Below, piece by piece: positions 35,730 to 46,489 of a DNA stretch of 64,000 nt. A program made the translations under genes and the position numbers. The stretch comes from Glandiceps talaboti. Lineage: Eukaryota; Hemichordata; Enteropneusta; Spengelidae. A model generated the notes under the pieces. The model worked only from the letters and a program-made list of their open reading frames with translations, ran no database searches and had not been told where the DNA came from. The stretch's first letter is position 1. Every line of letters begins with the position of its first letter. The stretch lies in the NCBI RefSeq assembly GCF_964340395.1, contig NC_135552.1, forward strand, positions 1,743,001 to 1,807,000. Direction: 5' to 3'.

Positions 35730-36032
35730 AACATACTATACTTTTATATGCAGTAATCAATAAGTTTTGTTTTTTAGTGAATTTCAAGTTGTCGTTTTTT
35801 GCAAATTAAGTTTGTGCCATACTCTTGTCTACAAACGTTCAGGACATATTGTACTTTTAATAGTAATCAATAGTGAACGTCAAGTTTTTGGTTTTGGTTT
35901 TGATTTCTATGCAAATCAAGTTTTGTTTTCTTCTTCTTCTTCTTCTTCTTCTTCTTCTTCTTCTTCTTCTTCTTCTTCTCCTTCTCAGTTTTGTAAAGCG
36001 CATTGAGGCTGTTGCGTAATGCGCTGATAAGA

Positions 36033-36033
<1 letters not shown>

Positions 36034-36091
<58 letters not shown>
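36034..36091. repeat. (TTA)n tail of LINE-3
   Basis: Uninterrupted trinucleotide run directly after the LINE 3' signature. Confidence 0.95.
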
Positions 36092-36092
<1 letters not shown>

Positions 36093-36280
36093 CTTACTTA
36101 CCTATTACAACTTCATTTGGAAAGGAGACATTTCTAAAAGTTGGCAAAAATCAACTTGTTTTAAAGGTAGATGGAAAGTTTAAGGTAGGAGATGTCATAT
36201 TCGAATTACGTCACGTCAACTTTTGGCGCAGACTGAAACGGGAGCCATTGTCAGCATCGGAACGTAAAATAAACCCTGTA

Positions 36281-36362
36281 GTGTTTGGAAGTGAAGTGAA
36301 ATGTTAGATGTGTTTGGAAGTGAAGTGAAATGTTAGATGTGTTTGGAAGTGAAGTGAAATGT
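36281..36362. repeat. 29-bp tandem repeat, 2.8 copies
   Basis: Unit GTGTTTGGAAGTGAAGTGAA plus ATGTTAGAT, near-identical copies. Confidence 0.85.
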
Positions 36363-37800
36363 TTAGTTCTCTTCCTACATACACGATTTTACTTTTAATG
36401 GGTCTGTTTGTACCCCTAAATGCAATTATTTCTTTTAAAAAATTTCCCCAAATTGAGAAATGGAAGAATTTTAATTTTTCAATTTACTAAGTAAATAACG
36501 GCCGCTCCTGAGGTTTAACTCAAGTTGTTAAAATCATGAGAAAATATTTCGGGCGCCCCCTTTCAGACCACCAGAATTTTCATGTCTCCGCCCCCCCCCC
36601 TTTGAACCCTCAATTTGTTTCATGGCCCCCAATTTCTCAACAGCCCCCCCCCCACCCACCCACACTGCCGTTAATTCTGACCCCAGCCTTAAGCCAGACC
36701 ATATTGGGATATAACGTGAACCTATACGAATGAATATCTGGAAATCATCGATACAATGTCATGCATTTGAGGTGAACTCTCAAGTCTCCAAAACAGCAGC
36801 CTGGTTTATTGCAAACTTTTATTTCCGCATTCACAAGTTGATCGATCGACTGATGTTGATCAATTCCTTGTAGTAACGTGAAAATCAAAAAAGTTAACCA
36901 CAAAAATTAATCATTCAATCGATCAATCATTGAACAAAATAATAAATCTATCAATCACCACTCGATCGATGGATCATTTACATGCTCGCTGCACCCTTTG
37001 TCAGTACGTTATATTTGCCACTTGATGGGGGTCACCAAAGTTTATATCAAACAAGCTTCCAGTCATTGCTCACACTACTTTCCCCAGGTCGCTTGACTAT
37101 ATGGATCAATCCGTGATTACAGTTTCACTCGTAACCATGGAAACGTTTAGCTAAGAGATCGGGAAGCCAGACTTTTGCCAAGCAACATCAAGAAATGGTT
37201 GCTAAGCCAATAGAAATAAAAGATTTGTCAACAAAAAACCCAAACTCCTCAATCGATTGTAATATAATAATTAGTAGGAAAATGCAATTATCTACATGGT
37301 TTTTTATTTTATTTTATTGCCTTCATCAAAATTCTTTGGTGAAAATGACAGGCAATTATGTGCTTTGAATACAAATGTACTTAACATGTTATTAATTACA
37401 TCTGATATATTTGTTCTTACCATTACAACTGTAATAGTGAACAAAAATAAAGTCACGGATGGCGTTTAACGTTATGTTAGTAATTTGATGTAAACTCATA
37501 CCATCGATCATACATACGTGCACCTCTTCTCATAAGTAAACTGTTGAATCTGTGTGATCCATATAATACATTACTTTTCATTGTGTAACTTGATGCTGCG
37601 ACAAGTTAAAACCCCTTGAAGTATTTTTCAAAAATGTTTGCTTTTATGTTTGATTTAATTTGTGTTGTTCTTGCTCAAATTTGTATCTCAAACACTGTTA
37701 GGACCCAACACATTTACACGCTTTATTCACACAGAAGTAAATAGTTCGGACACTTTATTTGTACTGATTACATAATTTATGGACGTCAAGTCAGTGTACA
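36363..37800. other. Non-coding stretch
   Basis: Poly(C) tracts near 36590 and 36646 and a run of GATCGATC-type text at 36838-36970. No gene recognised. Confidence 0.35.
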
Positions 37801-38772
37801 CAGTACATCACAGACAACCAACAACTTTTCAGTTGTCTGTGCAGGGCCGTAGCCTGACCAAATTGCCAAGGGGGGGGGGGGGGGGGGGCAGAACTTTGTC
37901 TTGGTGCAATCTTGCATTTAAAATTTAGAAAAGTGCTAATTTACATAAATTTGCATGCAATTTACGTAATATATATTTTAGCATACGCAATGAAATATAT
38001 GTAAGGTCAGAAAATATAAAAAATGCTGGTCAACGGGTAACCTAACCCATCACATTGGGTAAGTAGGTCGATTTCATTTTTTCACAATGCTTGACAAGGA
38101 TAAAACAAACCATATATAATGATAGCAAAATATTTCAGGTCGAGTTTAGATAGAACTTAATCAGTCATCTTGATACTATCTCATGCAATTTGTCTGCATA
38201 GCTACAGTTAGGAAATGTACACAATCTACGGTTAAACAAATGGTGTAGTTCCTCTAACCCTCTCTTCTCAAACAATGTTAAGCCCCGCCAATTAAAACTG
38301 AAGCATTATTTTAGCCACCCCTTCTGTCACCTACACTACAGTGGAGATATAAAATCATATGGTATAATGATGCATTGGAAGGAGACAACTCCAAAGGTGA
38401 AAAAAAATGAAAATAAGACAGTGTAGGAGGCCATTTAGAAGCATAAAATATCAAACCATAGACATAATAAAATACCAGAATTGAAACAATTATGTTATGC
38501 ATTACATATTATCTGGAAGTGTATTTTGTTGTGGCAAAGCTGAAAGATATTATGCGGATGTACACATGGTAAATGACTTCTCCTGAAGTTTAATTTGGTT
38601 CCAAAATTCCCGAATAAAGAGCAAAACATTTCAAGACTTTCAGACTTTTGATGGCCCAATGGTCGTAAACTTTTGTTCAATTCTTTTTAGTGCACATTGG
38701 ATATTTAATCTCAATTCATGCTTGTATGCAACATCAGAGCCAAGTAAACCACTGTGTAAGATATTTAAGCAT

Positions 38773-38904
38773 AAACCACCCCCTGGGGATGGTATACCAA
38801 GAGGTTTTGACCAGTGAACGAAATATATGCACGAGCGGTAGCGAGTGCATATATTGAGTTCACAGGTCAAAACCGAGTGGTATACCTTCCCCAGGGGGTG
38901 GTTT
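38773..38904. repeat. 132-bp near-palindrome (60-bp arms, 12-nt loop)
   Basis: Arms 38773-38832 and 38845-38904 are reverse complements with 7 mismatches in 60. The left arm starts AAACCACCCCCTGGGG and ends AATATATGCAC; the loop is GAGCGGTAGCGA. It would form a long cruciform in DNA or a hairpin in RNA. It lies five bases before a 24-bp terminal inverted repeat. Confidence 0.85.
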
Positions 38905-38909
38905 ATCGC

Positions 38910-39817
38910 TATTATATTATACCAGTATATTGAAAATATAGGAAACAAGATAAGAACTAACGTTTTCTCGTTTCATATGCGCCCCTGTGGCTAATTTGCA
39001 TAACAATAACGCTGCTTTCAAGACAGCTGATCTTGGCCTCAACGTGAACGTCGTGCAGCGACTGGATTTATTTTACCTGCGAATTGTTTCTAGGGATAAT
39101 CTGTACATTGATCGGCTCATTAAAAGTGCACAGTGATGAATAAACAACCTGTTTGACTCAAGGTATAAACTTGAAGTGGTTTATTGAATACAGCATGCTT
39201 CGATCGTTCCCGGCCGAATTCGCGACTCGGTGAAGTGATAGACAAGTTGATATTTACAATGTATTTATATTACTGGAAGTTACGTCAGTAGATTTTCGGG
39301 TTTGAGGATTTCCCTCTCGGATTGATGACTGATACTCTAGGACAGGATCCCAGAAAAATTTCTATTTAGATTAATGGTAAGTCGGCCAGTGTAAGCTCTT
39401 TCACTTGCTTCATTTTTATGACAGGACAGGACAGCTCACCAATGTTTCCACTCCAACTAGCCGCGCCGCGCCGAGGCTGGGACCGATTTCGTGCATGCCT
39501 TGACCTTAGTACATGTAGTAGGCGATGATTTGAACAAATACGCGATGACTTGGTTGCTTTCGAAATTTCCTTCAATAATTTCTCATAAAATATTGTCTCA
39601 TTGAGAGAAAATCCTCCTCTGACAATTCGAAGAGTTCACTATCAGTATCACGGCGGACTACAACTCAACGCTCGTAGACGAACAAAATTTGGACGCGTGC
39701 CAGCAGTGCATTATCGTACCAGCAGTGCATTATCACTCGTTTTAGACGCGCTAGTTCGATGTCTAGACCAATCAGATCCCTCGATTTCCACCATCAATAT
39801 ACTGGTATAATATAATA
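38910..39817. mobile_element. 908-bp element with perfect 24-bp terminal inverted repeats
   Basis: The left end 38910-38933 starts TATTATATTATACCAG, and the right end 39794-39817 is its exact reverse complement. A minus-strand open frame at 39366-39575 (69 codons, starting MKEISKATKSSRICS and ending TLADLPLI) lies inside; I do not recognise it. The AT-rich ends make any target duplication hard to define. Probably a non-autonomous DNA transposon. Confidence 0.65.
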
Positions 39818-40104
39818 TATTATTTGGAATAGACTCAAATATATATTGTTACATGTACTATTCAGAAAATATGAAGAAATATCCTTAATTTTGAAAAGAA
39901 AATGCGAAGCCCGCATGAGGATATATTGCCCATCACCAGAAAAAAATATATGGGTAGGTTGAACAGCTTTTTCATTTTTTTCTGGCCTAATGTGGTATCT
40001 TTCAAAGTAGTTGCCGAAAAGATGTCACATTCAAAGTAAAAAAAATGGATGGTGCTTTCTGAAATAAGTAACACAGCAAAATAATCGTTTTCTTTACCCA
40101 ACTC

Positions 40105-40985
40105 CCAAAACTGTTATGGCCTCGTTTATGTCGGAACCCAAGGTGAACTTAGTGAATTCTCCTTGTCATTACCATTATAATGGAAATTGAAGTTTGGATT
40201 TTGATGTCGAAGGTACAGTTCTGTTTACAAATTCAATGCCATTCTTTCCATATCAAATTGTCGCTTCAAAATGAATTGCGGAATAACGCTAGTGTTAGTG
40301 TGCAATGAGATAATAATATCAAACAACATTTTAACCAAAGACAACGTCGAACACAATTATTGAAAGAAATATCTTCAAATAGTGGATCTTAAACTGCGTA
40401 CCTAGTTTAATAGTTTTTCAGGGGCACCAAATATTCCAAAAAGAGATCTGCCGTTTTATCAGTATGAAATGTTTTAATATAAGGAACTAGACGTAAATGA
40501 GATCGAGCGCATCTTGGGAGTCACTGCATGCAGCATAGCAGGCGACCTCACGTTGAACGTCTTTTTCCGTCTTTTTTTTATTGAGTTTCACTCGCTGACA
40601 TTATAATTGCGACTTGCTATCTTCAAATGAAGGAGACTTTCAAGACTACTGTTACTCGCGGAAAATGCACAGTGCATGTGCGCACTTCTTCTGTACTTTC
40701 CCGCACAAAGAATTTTTAATTTGCTGCAAAAAATTACAATTTTTAACTGTACACATTTTTATTCAAAGTTAAGCCAGGGTACACTAGCGATATAAGATAC
40801 ATATTAGCCAGGAGTCAGCAGTGTACAGTCACTTTAGTGAACTATCCATTTAAATCGCGCATGCTAGGAATCGTCACGTAAATAACGATTTTAATAGCAT
40901 CGCTATGTATGCAAAAAATAGCTTTATTTCTTTCTGTTTTCCAAAATCTCAAGGGGGGGGGGGCAGCTGCCCCCCTTGCCCCCCC
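40105..40985 (-). repeat. Inverted relative of 19136-20640
   Basis: Matches in reverse orientation over two blocks (40105-40440 and 40600-40985). It lacks the roughly 0.8-kb insertion of the other copy and so probably represents the older arrangement. Confidence 0.65.
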
Positions 40986-41099
40986 CCCCCCGCAGGCTAC
41001 GGTACTGCTGTGGTACCATCAACGACGAGTAGACATCAGGTAATTCACAGACAACCTTAGTAGTTGTCTGTGGGTAATTCAGACAATTATTTAGGCGTA

Positions 41100-41760
41100 T
41101 ACCATTTGTTTTCGGGGGATATGTAAACACCACAATGTGCCTGTGATAGGCAAGAATTGGCTTGATTTTGATAATTAACCTGGATGGTCAAGGTCAGGGT
41201 CAAAAGTCAATGTCTCCAAAGACAGCTCGCATCTAATAATATCGGGTAGACACTTGAATGGAATCTCAGTATATTTTCTTGAGTTACGCAGCAAATACTG
41301 ATTTTTAACTACAAATATGGATGCCATTTAGTAAAAGTGATATGAGCTCCAAAAAATAATGCTTGTGTATAGTTCCTGTCTTCGATATTACTTGTAAACA
41401 ACATGATTTAAGTTGGTAATATGTAAATACTACAATGTGTCTGTGATAGGCAGGAACTGGCTTGATTTTGATAATTGACCCTGAAGGTCAAGGTCAAAGG
41501 TCTCCAAAGATAGCTTGCATCTGATCAAATGAGGATAGACATTCGAATATAGTGTCTGTGTATTACAGTTTTTTAGTTATGCAGTAAATATTGATTTTTA
41601 AACTACAAATATGGCCACCATTTTGTCAAATTTGCATATATAAACAAAAATGACATGCATATGTGCCACATCACACCTTTGTGTCAGGTTTGAAAGAAAT
41701 CAGATATTGTATGTCTGAGAAATGACGTGTACGCACGGACACACAAAGCCCATTATAATA
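41100..41760. repeat. Dispersed repeat with two tandem monomers of about 300 bp
   Basis: GTCTGTGATAGGCA and TGGCTTGATTTTGATAATT recur at about 41130 and 41440, followed in each monomer by GGTCAAGGTCA and CTCCAAAGA. The end at 41640-41760 resembles 12420-12560. No coding capacity. Confidence 0.6.
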
Positions 41761-42436
41761 GCACCCCCCCCCCGGGGGGATGGGGGTTGGCTAAAAAATG
41801 TGTAGCCGACCAAAAGCAGGAAAACAATTTGCTGACCAAGTCAAGACAGAAAAAAATGTTTCCAGGCCAAGGTATGAGCTAGAAAAAATAATTTGTTGTG
41901 CTGCAAGTGTAGAAACTAGCTACAAATGTCAAATTGTATTGGGTATTGGACACTGCTATCAAGTTGGATGCCGTGATAAAGTTGTTCTGTACATTAAAAG
42001 TCCAAAATAAATACCAAATTCCTCATTCGTACGGCCTCTTTAATTAATTGAAATCAATTAAAAGTCATTTATTTATGAACCAAATACCTAAAAGCGTTTA
42101 ATTGAAAACTTTCATTGTTACTAAACAAAACTACGTCACGTGTCACGTATACAAGCAAAAATTACTAGCGTAAAAATAAACTAAACCGTAAAACGTATGT
42201 ATCCTGTCTATGAACAAACATTAATTTGATTTACACTAGTAAAACGGAAGAGCGAAATATCTCTTTTTTTAGTATGACAACTGAAAATGAAGACTAATAT
42301 ATGTAGATATTTACATTCTTATGGTTCCTTAGTCGCCAAATGAACATAATTGTACAGTAATGTGTCGTAGCTGTCGCTTTGGTGGCAATTAATGGTACTT
42401 TTACCAATAATGCATTACAATTGACCCATCCATATG
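41761..42436. other. 3' flank of the globin gene
   Basis: AT-rich. TTTATT at 42068-42073 (AATAAA on the minus strand) is a candidate poly(A) signal giving a 3' UTR of about 365 nt. The open frame at 41798-42010 (+) is not recognised. Confidence 0.4.
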
Positions 42437-43021
42437 TTATTGTGTGGTGTCAGCGGTCTCAACTAAATTCAATTTCAGTTTTTCGTCCATAGCCTCTTCA
42501 TAACCTAATTTCAAACAGTCTTTGATGTAGGAAAACAAGACCTTCCAGGCGTCTTCGACTTCCGACGTATATCTCTCCCCCAGTTCCTCTTGCCACACAG
42601 ACAGCATAGATTCCTCGAAGGCGTCAAAATAATCAGGTTTGAATCCCTTAAAACGAACATGTGTCTTGGCGAGTCTTACAAGAAGTGGTTTTAAAGCATT
42701 ATCTAAATCACTGAGATTATCAACAGCCGCTCCCACACTCTGCATGAAACGTGACGAATGCATTCGAAAGTGTGGATTTCTGTAAAGGTTATTTTTGCCT
42801 TCCACTTCCCTTGTTGGAAACAAATATTTAATTTCTGGATAGCTCGCAAAAATATGTAGGAATACCTTCTGTCCATTTTCTGTCATGTCGTCTGCTAGAG
42901 GTCGCCATGTTCGTCTGACTATCCGCTTCTGTCGTTCTTCGAGCAGGGGCACATTGCCCACAGCTCCCGGGCCATGAAACTCCGGATCCATCGATGTGGC
43001 AGTGGAAGGGGTGCACCCCAT
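42437..43021 (-). CDS. Globin X-like protein with N-terminal acylation signal
   Basis: A single uninterrupted frame of 194 residues, ATG at 43021 and TAA at 42439-42437. Residues 26-173 form one globin domain: Trp39 in helix A, Phe68 (CD1) in EIKYLFP, distal His88 (E7) in MHSSRFM and proximal His121 (F8) in LAKTHVRF. Spacings of 20 and 33 residues agree with neuroglobin/globin X-type proteins, so the heme pocket is intact. The N-terminus MGCTPSTATS has Gly2 and Cys3. In vertebrate globin X the same Gly-Cys start is myristoylated and palmitoylated and anchors the protein in membranes (established), so anchoring is inferred here. The likely role is heme redox, nitrite or oxygen-radical chemistry at the membrane, not bulk oxygen transport. 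No coding intron is present, which is unusual for animal globins. A neuroglobin-like assignment is the main alternative. Confidence 0.88.
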   Translation of the reverse strand: MGCTPSTATSMDPEFHGPGAVGNVPLLEERQKRIVRRTWRPLADDMTENGQKVFLHIFASYPEIKYLFPTREVEGKNNLYRNPHFRMHSSRFMQSVGAAVDNLSDLDNALKPLLVRLAKTHVRFKGFKPDYFDAFEESMLSVWQEELGERYTSEVEDAWKVLFSYIKDCLKLGYEEAMDEKLKLNLVETADTTQ

Positions 43022-43124
43022 CGTCTAAATCTGTGCGATAGGTCGATAATATGAAAAAGAGTCCGTATTTCTGTGAGTAATCAATCAATCTGCCCGTCTC
43101 GCTTTGCGTTATTCGACCCTGCAA
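43022..43124 (-). promoter_or_regulatory. Likely 5' UTR of the globin, with possible splice acceptor
   Basis: On the minus strand a pyrimidine-rich tract ATTCTTTGCTTGCAG|GG lies about 103 bases before the ATG. This would make the coding exon the second exon, joined to an untranslated first exon upstream. No TATA box was identified. Confidence 0.35.
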
Positions 43125-44398
43125 GCAAAGAATATTATGAGTCGTTTTACATAGGACTAATGTGAAACATGGACATCGGTCGTTGGTTTGTTCTAAAATT
43201 GTAACGAGACATGCACTGCTATCAATATCGTTCGTTCTATGGTGACGTACTGTACTACGTTGTTCGAATCTTATTACATGACGTCACATCAATCACAAGA
43301 TATATGTAGGGTTGACGATACGTCGTTTTGTGCAAGTCATTAAATAGGATAGAAACTGCGTATTTAAATCGAAGTAATATGAGTACTCACGATAGCAATA
43401 TTCACCGGAAGTTGTAATTTGTTATTGTAAAAACAAACGATTGAACTTCTGAACCAAAAACACGGTTCCGAATGTCAGGAGAAATGTCACTCGGATTTAA
43501 GGAGGTAAAGTGCATAGACGCAATGCCTGTGTTGTATTATTCGTTAGGGAGCACTCAGCAATTACGGGGGGGGGGGCTATTTCACATTTTTGTTACCTTG
43601 GGTAAGGAAGGTTTTATGTTGGGGATGAAAAGTCCGTGTCTGGCTCAAGTCAAACAAAATTCGGTGCACATATTCTTTAGGGTAATGGCTAGATGTCATT
43701 AGGCTTTCTTAAACAGCCATGATTATTAATGAGCGATTTAAATACTTTAAGTTTTTGCTAATTACGTTACAACTGTAAACTGTTGGAAACTCTTGTTACA
43801 GTTTGAACTATCCCAATTTGAATATTGACCCAACGATCTAAATGTCGCACACCACGATAAATAAACCACATCTGTGGGCAATCTTGCTGGAGAATTCGCC
43901 AAGATAAATCCACACCACCTCTTCTTTGATCAAAATTGAAAATCTTTCAAATCTTTCGATACTGAGGAGCGAGTTTGCTGCCAGAACGCAGTGCATTTAT
44001 TAACAGAATGACGACAATGCAAATGAGAAAGTAAATGTTGTTACTTTGGGCTTTGTACTCAGTGCTTGGCTTGGATCAATTTTTCCCCAATTTTCCGACT
44101 TTGATTGGCTTTGTTCTAAACTTTTCAATGCGTATGTTATGAGGGTTTGAAGTTTGTTTATTATTTGCCGTTGAAACTAGTGTGTATCCAGGGTATGTAT
44201 TAGGGGGTCGCTAAGGCCGAGTGATGTCGAGGACGGCAAGCTTTCCTGTACTGAGAATAACTAGAAAGCATTTGAACAACTTGTTTCAATTGGCAATATA
44301 TGGATTGAAACCCTTAGTTTTGTAACAGCTATTCTATCAAAAGTGTTTCTAACAACAGATAAATATTTTTCACGTTGAAAAGTTAACTTAATTTTTGA
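43125..44398. other. Upstream flank of the globin gene
   Basis: Includes a GGGAGCACTCAG..AATTAC plus poly(G) phrase at 43549-43575 resembling 50278-50300, and a GGTAATGGCTAGA dispersed-repeat fragment at 43600-43760. The rest is unassigned. The globin promoter should lie here. Confidence 0.4.
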
Positions 44399-44417
44399 AT
44401 AAACATACATACATACA

Positions 44418-44450
<33 letters not shown>

Positions 44451-44577
44451 TGCATTACATACATACATACATACATACATCTATTACATTACATACATAC
44501 ATGTATTACCTACATTACATAGATACACAAATACATACACACATACATACATACATACATACATACATACATACATA
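44399..44577. repeat. (ACAT)n tetranucleotide array, first block
   Basis: ACAT runs broken by TATATTGC and TTACATT interruptions. Confidence 0.95.
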
Positions 44578-44718
44578 GAAATGCATAAGGAACTAATAAA
44601 CCAGTCCGTATATATAGCTGTTAAATCCGACGTTTCGAATAAATATTCTTTTTCAAAGGAAAAATTGGCGAGACAGAGAAATGCCAGGTGAAAACCCGAA
44701 CATTTCTATTTTTTATTT

Positions 44719-44720
<2 letters not shown>

Positions 44721-44750
<30 letters not shown>

Positions 44751-44752
44751 CA

Positions 44753-44783
<31 letters not shown>

Positions 44784-44797
44784 CATACATACATACG
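44721..44797. repeat. (ACAT)n tetranucleotide array, second block
   Basis: Same motif as 44399-44577, about 145 bp downstream. Confidence 0.95.
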
Positions 44798-45639
44798 ACT
44801 GCAATTCGTAATGTTAAAAGCTCCATTAAAAATAAGGAAATAAATGGTTAAAATTCCGTTGGTTGGTTTGTTTATTTACCATCATGTTATTTAGTCGCTA
44901 ATGTCTACTTGTGCTATCGCCTCACGTCATCCCTAAGGTGACGGTAATTAGCATTCTTTCGATTCACTTTATGACAATTAAATAAATCAAAATACAATTA
45001 ATCTTAGGAATGTGTATAATATGATGAAATAGCAAATACTGCAATGTAGGACAGTCAATTTACAATGCACAGTCCACATTCCATTGCATTAGGTTTCACT
45101 ACGTTTATTGAAGATGGTAATGGTAGTGAAGAAATGCACTAAAACATGTAGACAATACTAGGCGATAAAGGAATCGATCCTGAAATAAATCCATATTTCT
45201 CTCTGTCTATTCAAATCTATAGATTTGAATTAGCAGTTCACCGAGTAAATGCCGAACTCCCAGCCAACAGCGATCACCAGTTTTTAATACCATACACGGT
45301 TTGTATATACTAGTATATCGCAGTATTTTTCAACGGTGGATAGCATCGACAGCTGTTACCATAGAAACGACAAAATTTAGCGCCGCGTCATATATGCTGC
45401 CGCGGGTGACATTGTTTCATTTGAAGGGAGCCGTAAACGTAAGAAAATTGTGGAAATTTGTAATAACACATGGTCCTTCCTTCCACAATAAAATGGTTTA
45501 TCTAAAACACTAAATCCAAGATTGCAAAATCGTCACGTCCAACGAAAGTAGATTCTTCAAGCAATACATCAATTGATTGATAAACTAATTAATCGAATAA
45601 TTAGCCAAGTTATCAAGTTTTCAATCAATCAGCATATTA
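44798..45639. other. Non-coding stretch
   Basis: No supported gene. A short CpG-containing patch at 45378-45410 (GCGCCGCG..GCCGCGG) is notable against the AT-rich background. Confidence 0.3.
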
Positions 45640-45700
45640 TGTATGTATGTATGTATGTATGTATGTATGTATGTATGTATGTATGTATGTATGTATGTAT
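45640..45700. repeat. (GTAT)n tetranucleotide array
   Basis: Pure GTAT run of about 15 copies; it is the complement of the ACAT arrays 1 kb upstream. Confidence 0.95.
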
Positions 45701-46171
45701 TATTTCTTTTTGTAAATATCAGGTTGTCTTGCAAAGTTTTTATATCTTTCTGCCTGTCTTGCTATCTATTCAAGTACATTCATCGTCTATCTCAACTTTC
45801 AATTCATCAATATTCACTAGTCTCACTGTCCGACTTCGGCTTATCTTTGCAAGATGTCGTACAGTCCATATTATTCCAGATCACTGTCGAGGTCAGTCTT
45901 AAGTGTGAAATGAAAGTAAATATTTACCACAGAGCATATGTACCAATACCCGATGAGTTGTGCTGTTTTTAACCCTGAGATTATCAACAATGGCATCCTT
46001 GTTTTTAGTTGTCCTGCATCTAGGCCGAGTACACATTAACATTATTTCTATGACTGGTTTACGTTAGTTAAATACTAGATGTGGATGTCTAATACAAAAA
46101 GGAAAACATAACAAGGTGTCACTTTGCCCTTCACAATTTACGTTTACCCGAAACAAGATATCAACTTCCTA
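45701..46171. other. Non-coding stretch
   Basis: Nothing recognised. Confidence 0.35.
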
Positions 46172-46451
46172 ATGCCTGTCGACAACATCAATGATACCTT
46201 GATCCCTTCAAATGCCTGTCGACAACATCAATGATACCTTGATCCCTTCAAATGCCTGTCGACAACATCAATGATACCTTGATCCCTTCAAATGCCTGTC
46301 GACAACATCAATGATACCTTGATCCCTTCAAATGCCTGTCGACAACATCAATGATACCTTGATCCCTTCAAATGCCTGTCGACAACATCAATGATACCTT
46401 GATCCCTTCAAATGCCTGTCGACAACATCAATGATACCTTGATCCCTTCAA
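46172..46451. repeat. 40-bp minisatellite, 7 identical copies
   Basis: Unit AATGCCTGTCGACAACATCA plus ATGATACCTTGATCCCTTCA, each with a SalI site. I see no base difference between the seven copies, so the array is very young or strongly homogenised. Confidence 0.97.
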
Positions 46452-46489
46452 ACTTCGCTGATCATCTGATTAAACGAAAATCTTATTTA

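Larger units (their letters stand above)
32480..36092 (+). mobile_element. LINE-3: nearly full-length CR1/L2-type retrotransposon
   Basis: One long reading frame carries an AP-type endonuclease and a reverse transcriptase, followed by a 3' UTR with (TTC)n (about 35930-35985), the TTTTGTAAAGCGCATTGAG signature and a (TTA)n tail (36034-36091). Two lesions break the frame: a TAG at 33401-33403 and a small deletion near 35022. The 5' border is uncertain and is set just before the first ATG of the frame. Confidence 0.88.
37809..41072. mobile_element. 3.2-kb unit bounded by matching hairpins and by GGCCGTAGCC-type inverted ends
   Basis: The outer hairpins at 37809-37841 and 41046-41072 share perfect 10-bp arms, CACAGACAAC and GTTGTCTGTG, with different loops. 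Just inside the left one lies CAGGGCCGTAGCCTG (37842-37856) and poly(G). Near the right end, poly(C) then CAGGCTACGGTACTG (about 40993-41007) is its inverse. Ends of the CAGGG..GTAGCC type with adjoining poly(G) recall hAT-like elements (general knowledge), but I see no clean 8-bp target duplication and no transposase. The unit contains a large palindrome, a nested TIR element and a repeat related to 19.1-20.6 kb, so it is a nest of elements. Confidence 0.45.

Noticed and set aside
42828-43124. 98-codon minus-strand frame overlapping the globin
   Set aside because: Shifted frame over the globin N-terminus and 5' UTR; the globin frame has clear family motifs.
43214-43280. TTCGAATC-type text as a tRNA T-loop
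   Set aside because: No cloverleaf stems or A box at the right distance on either strand.
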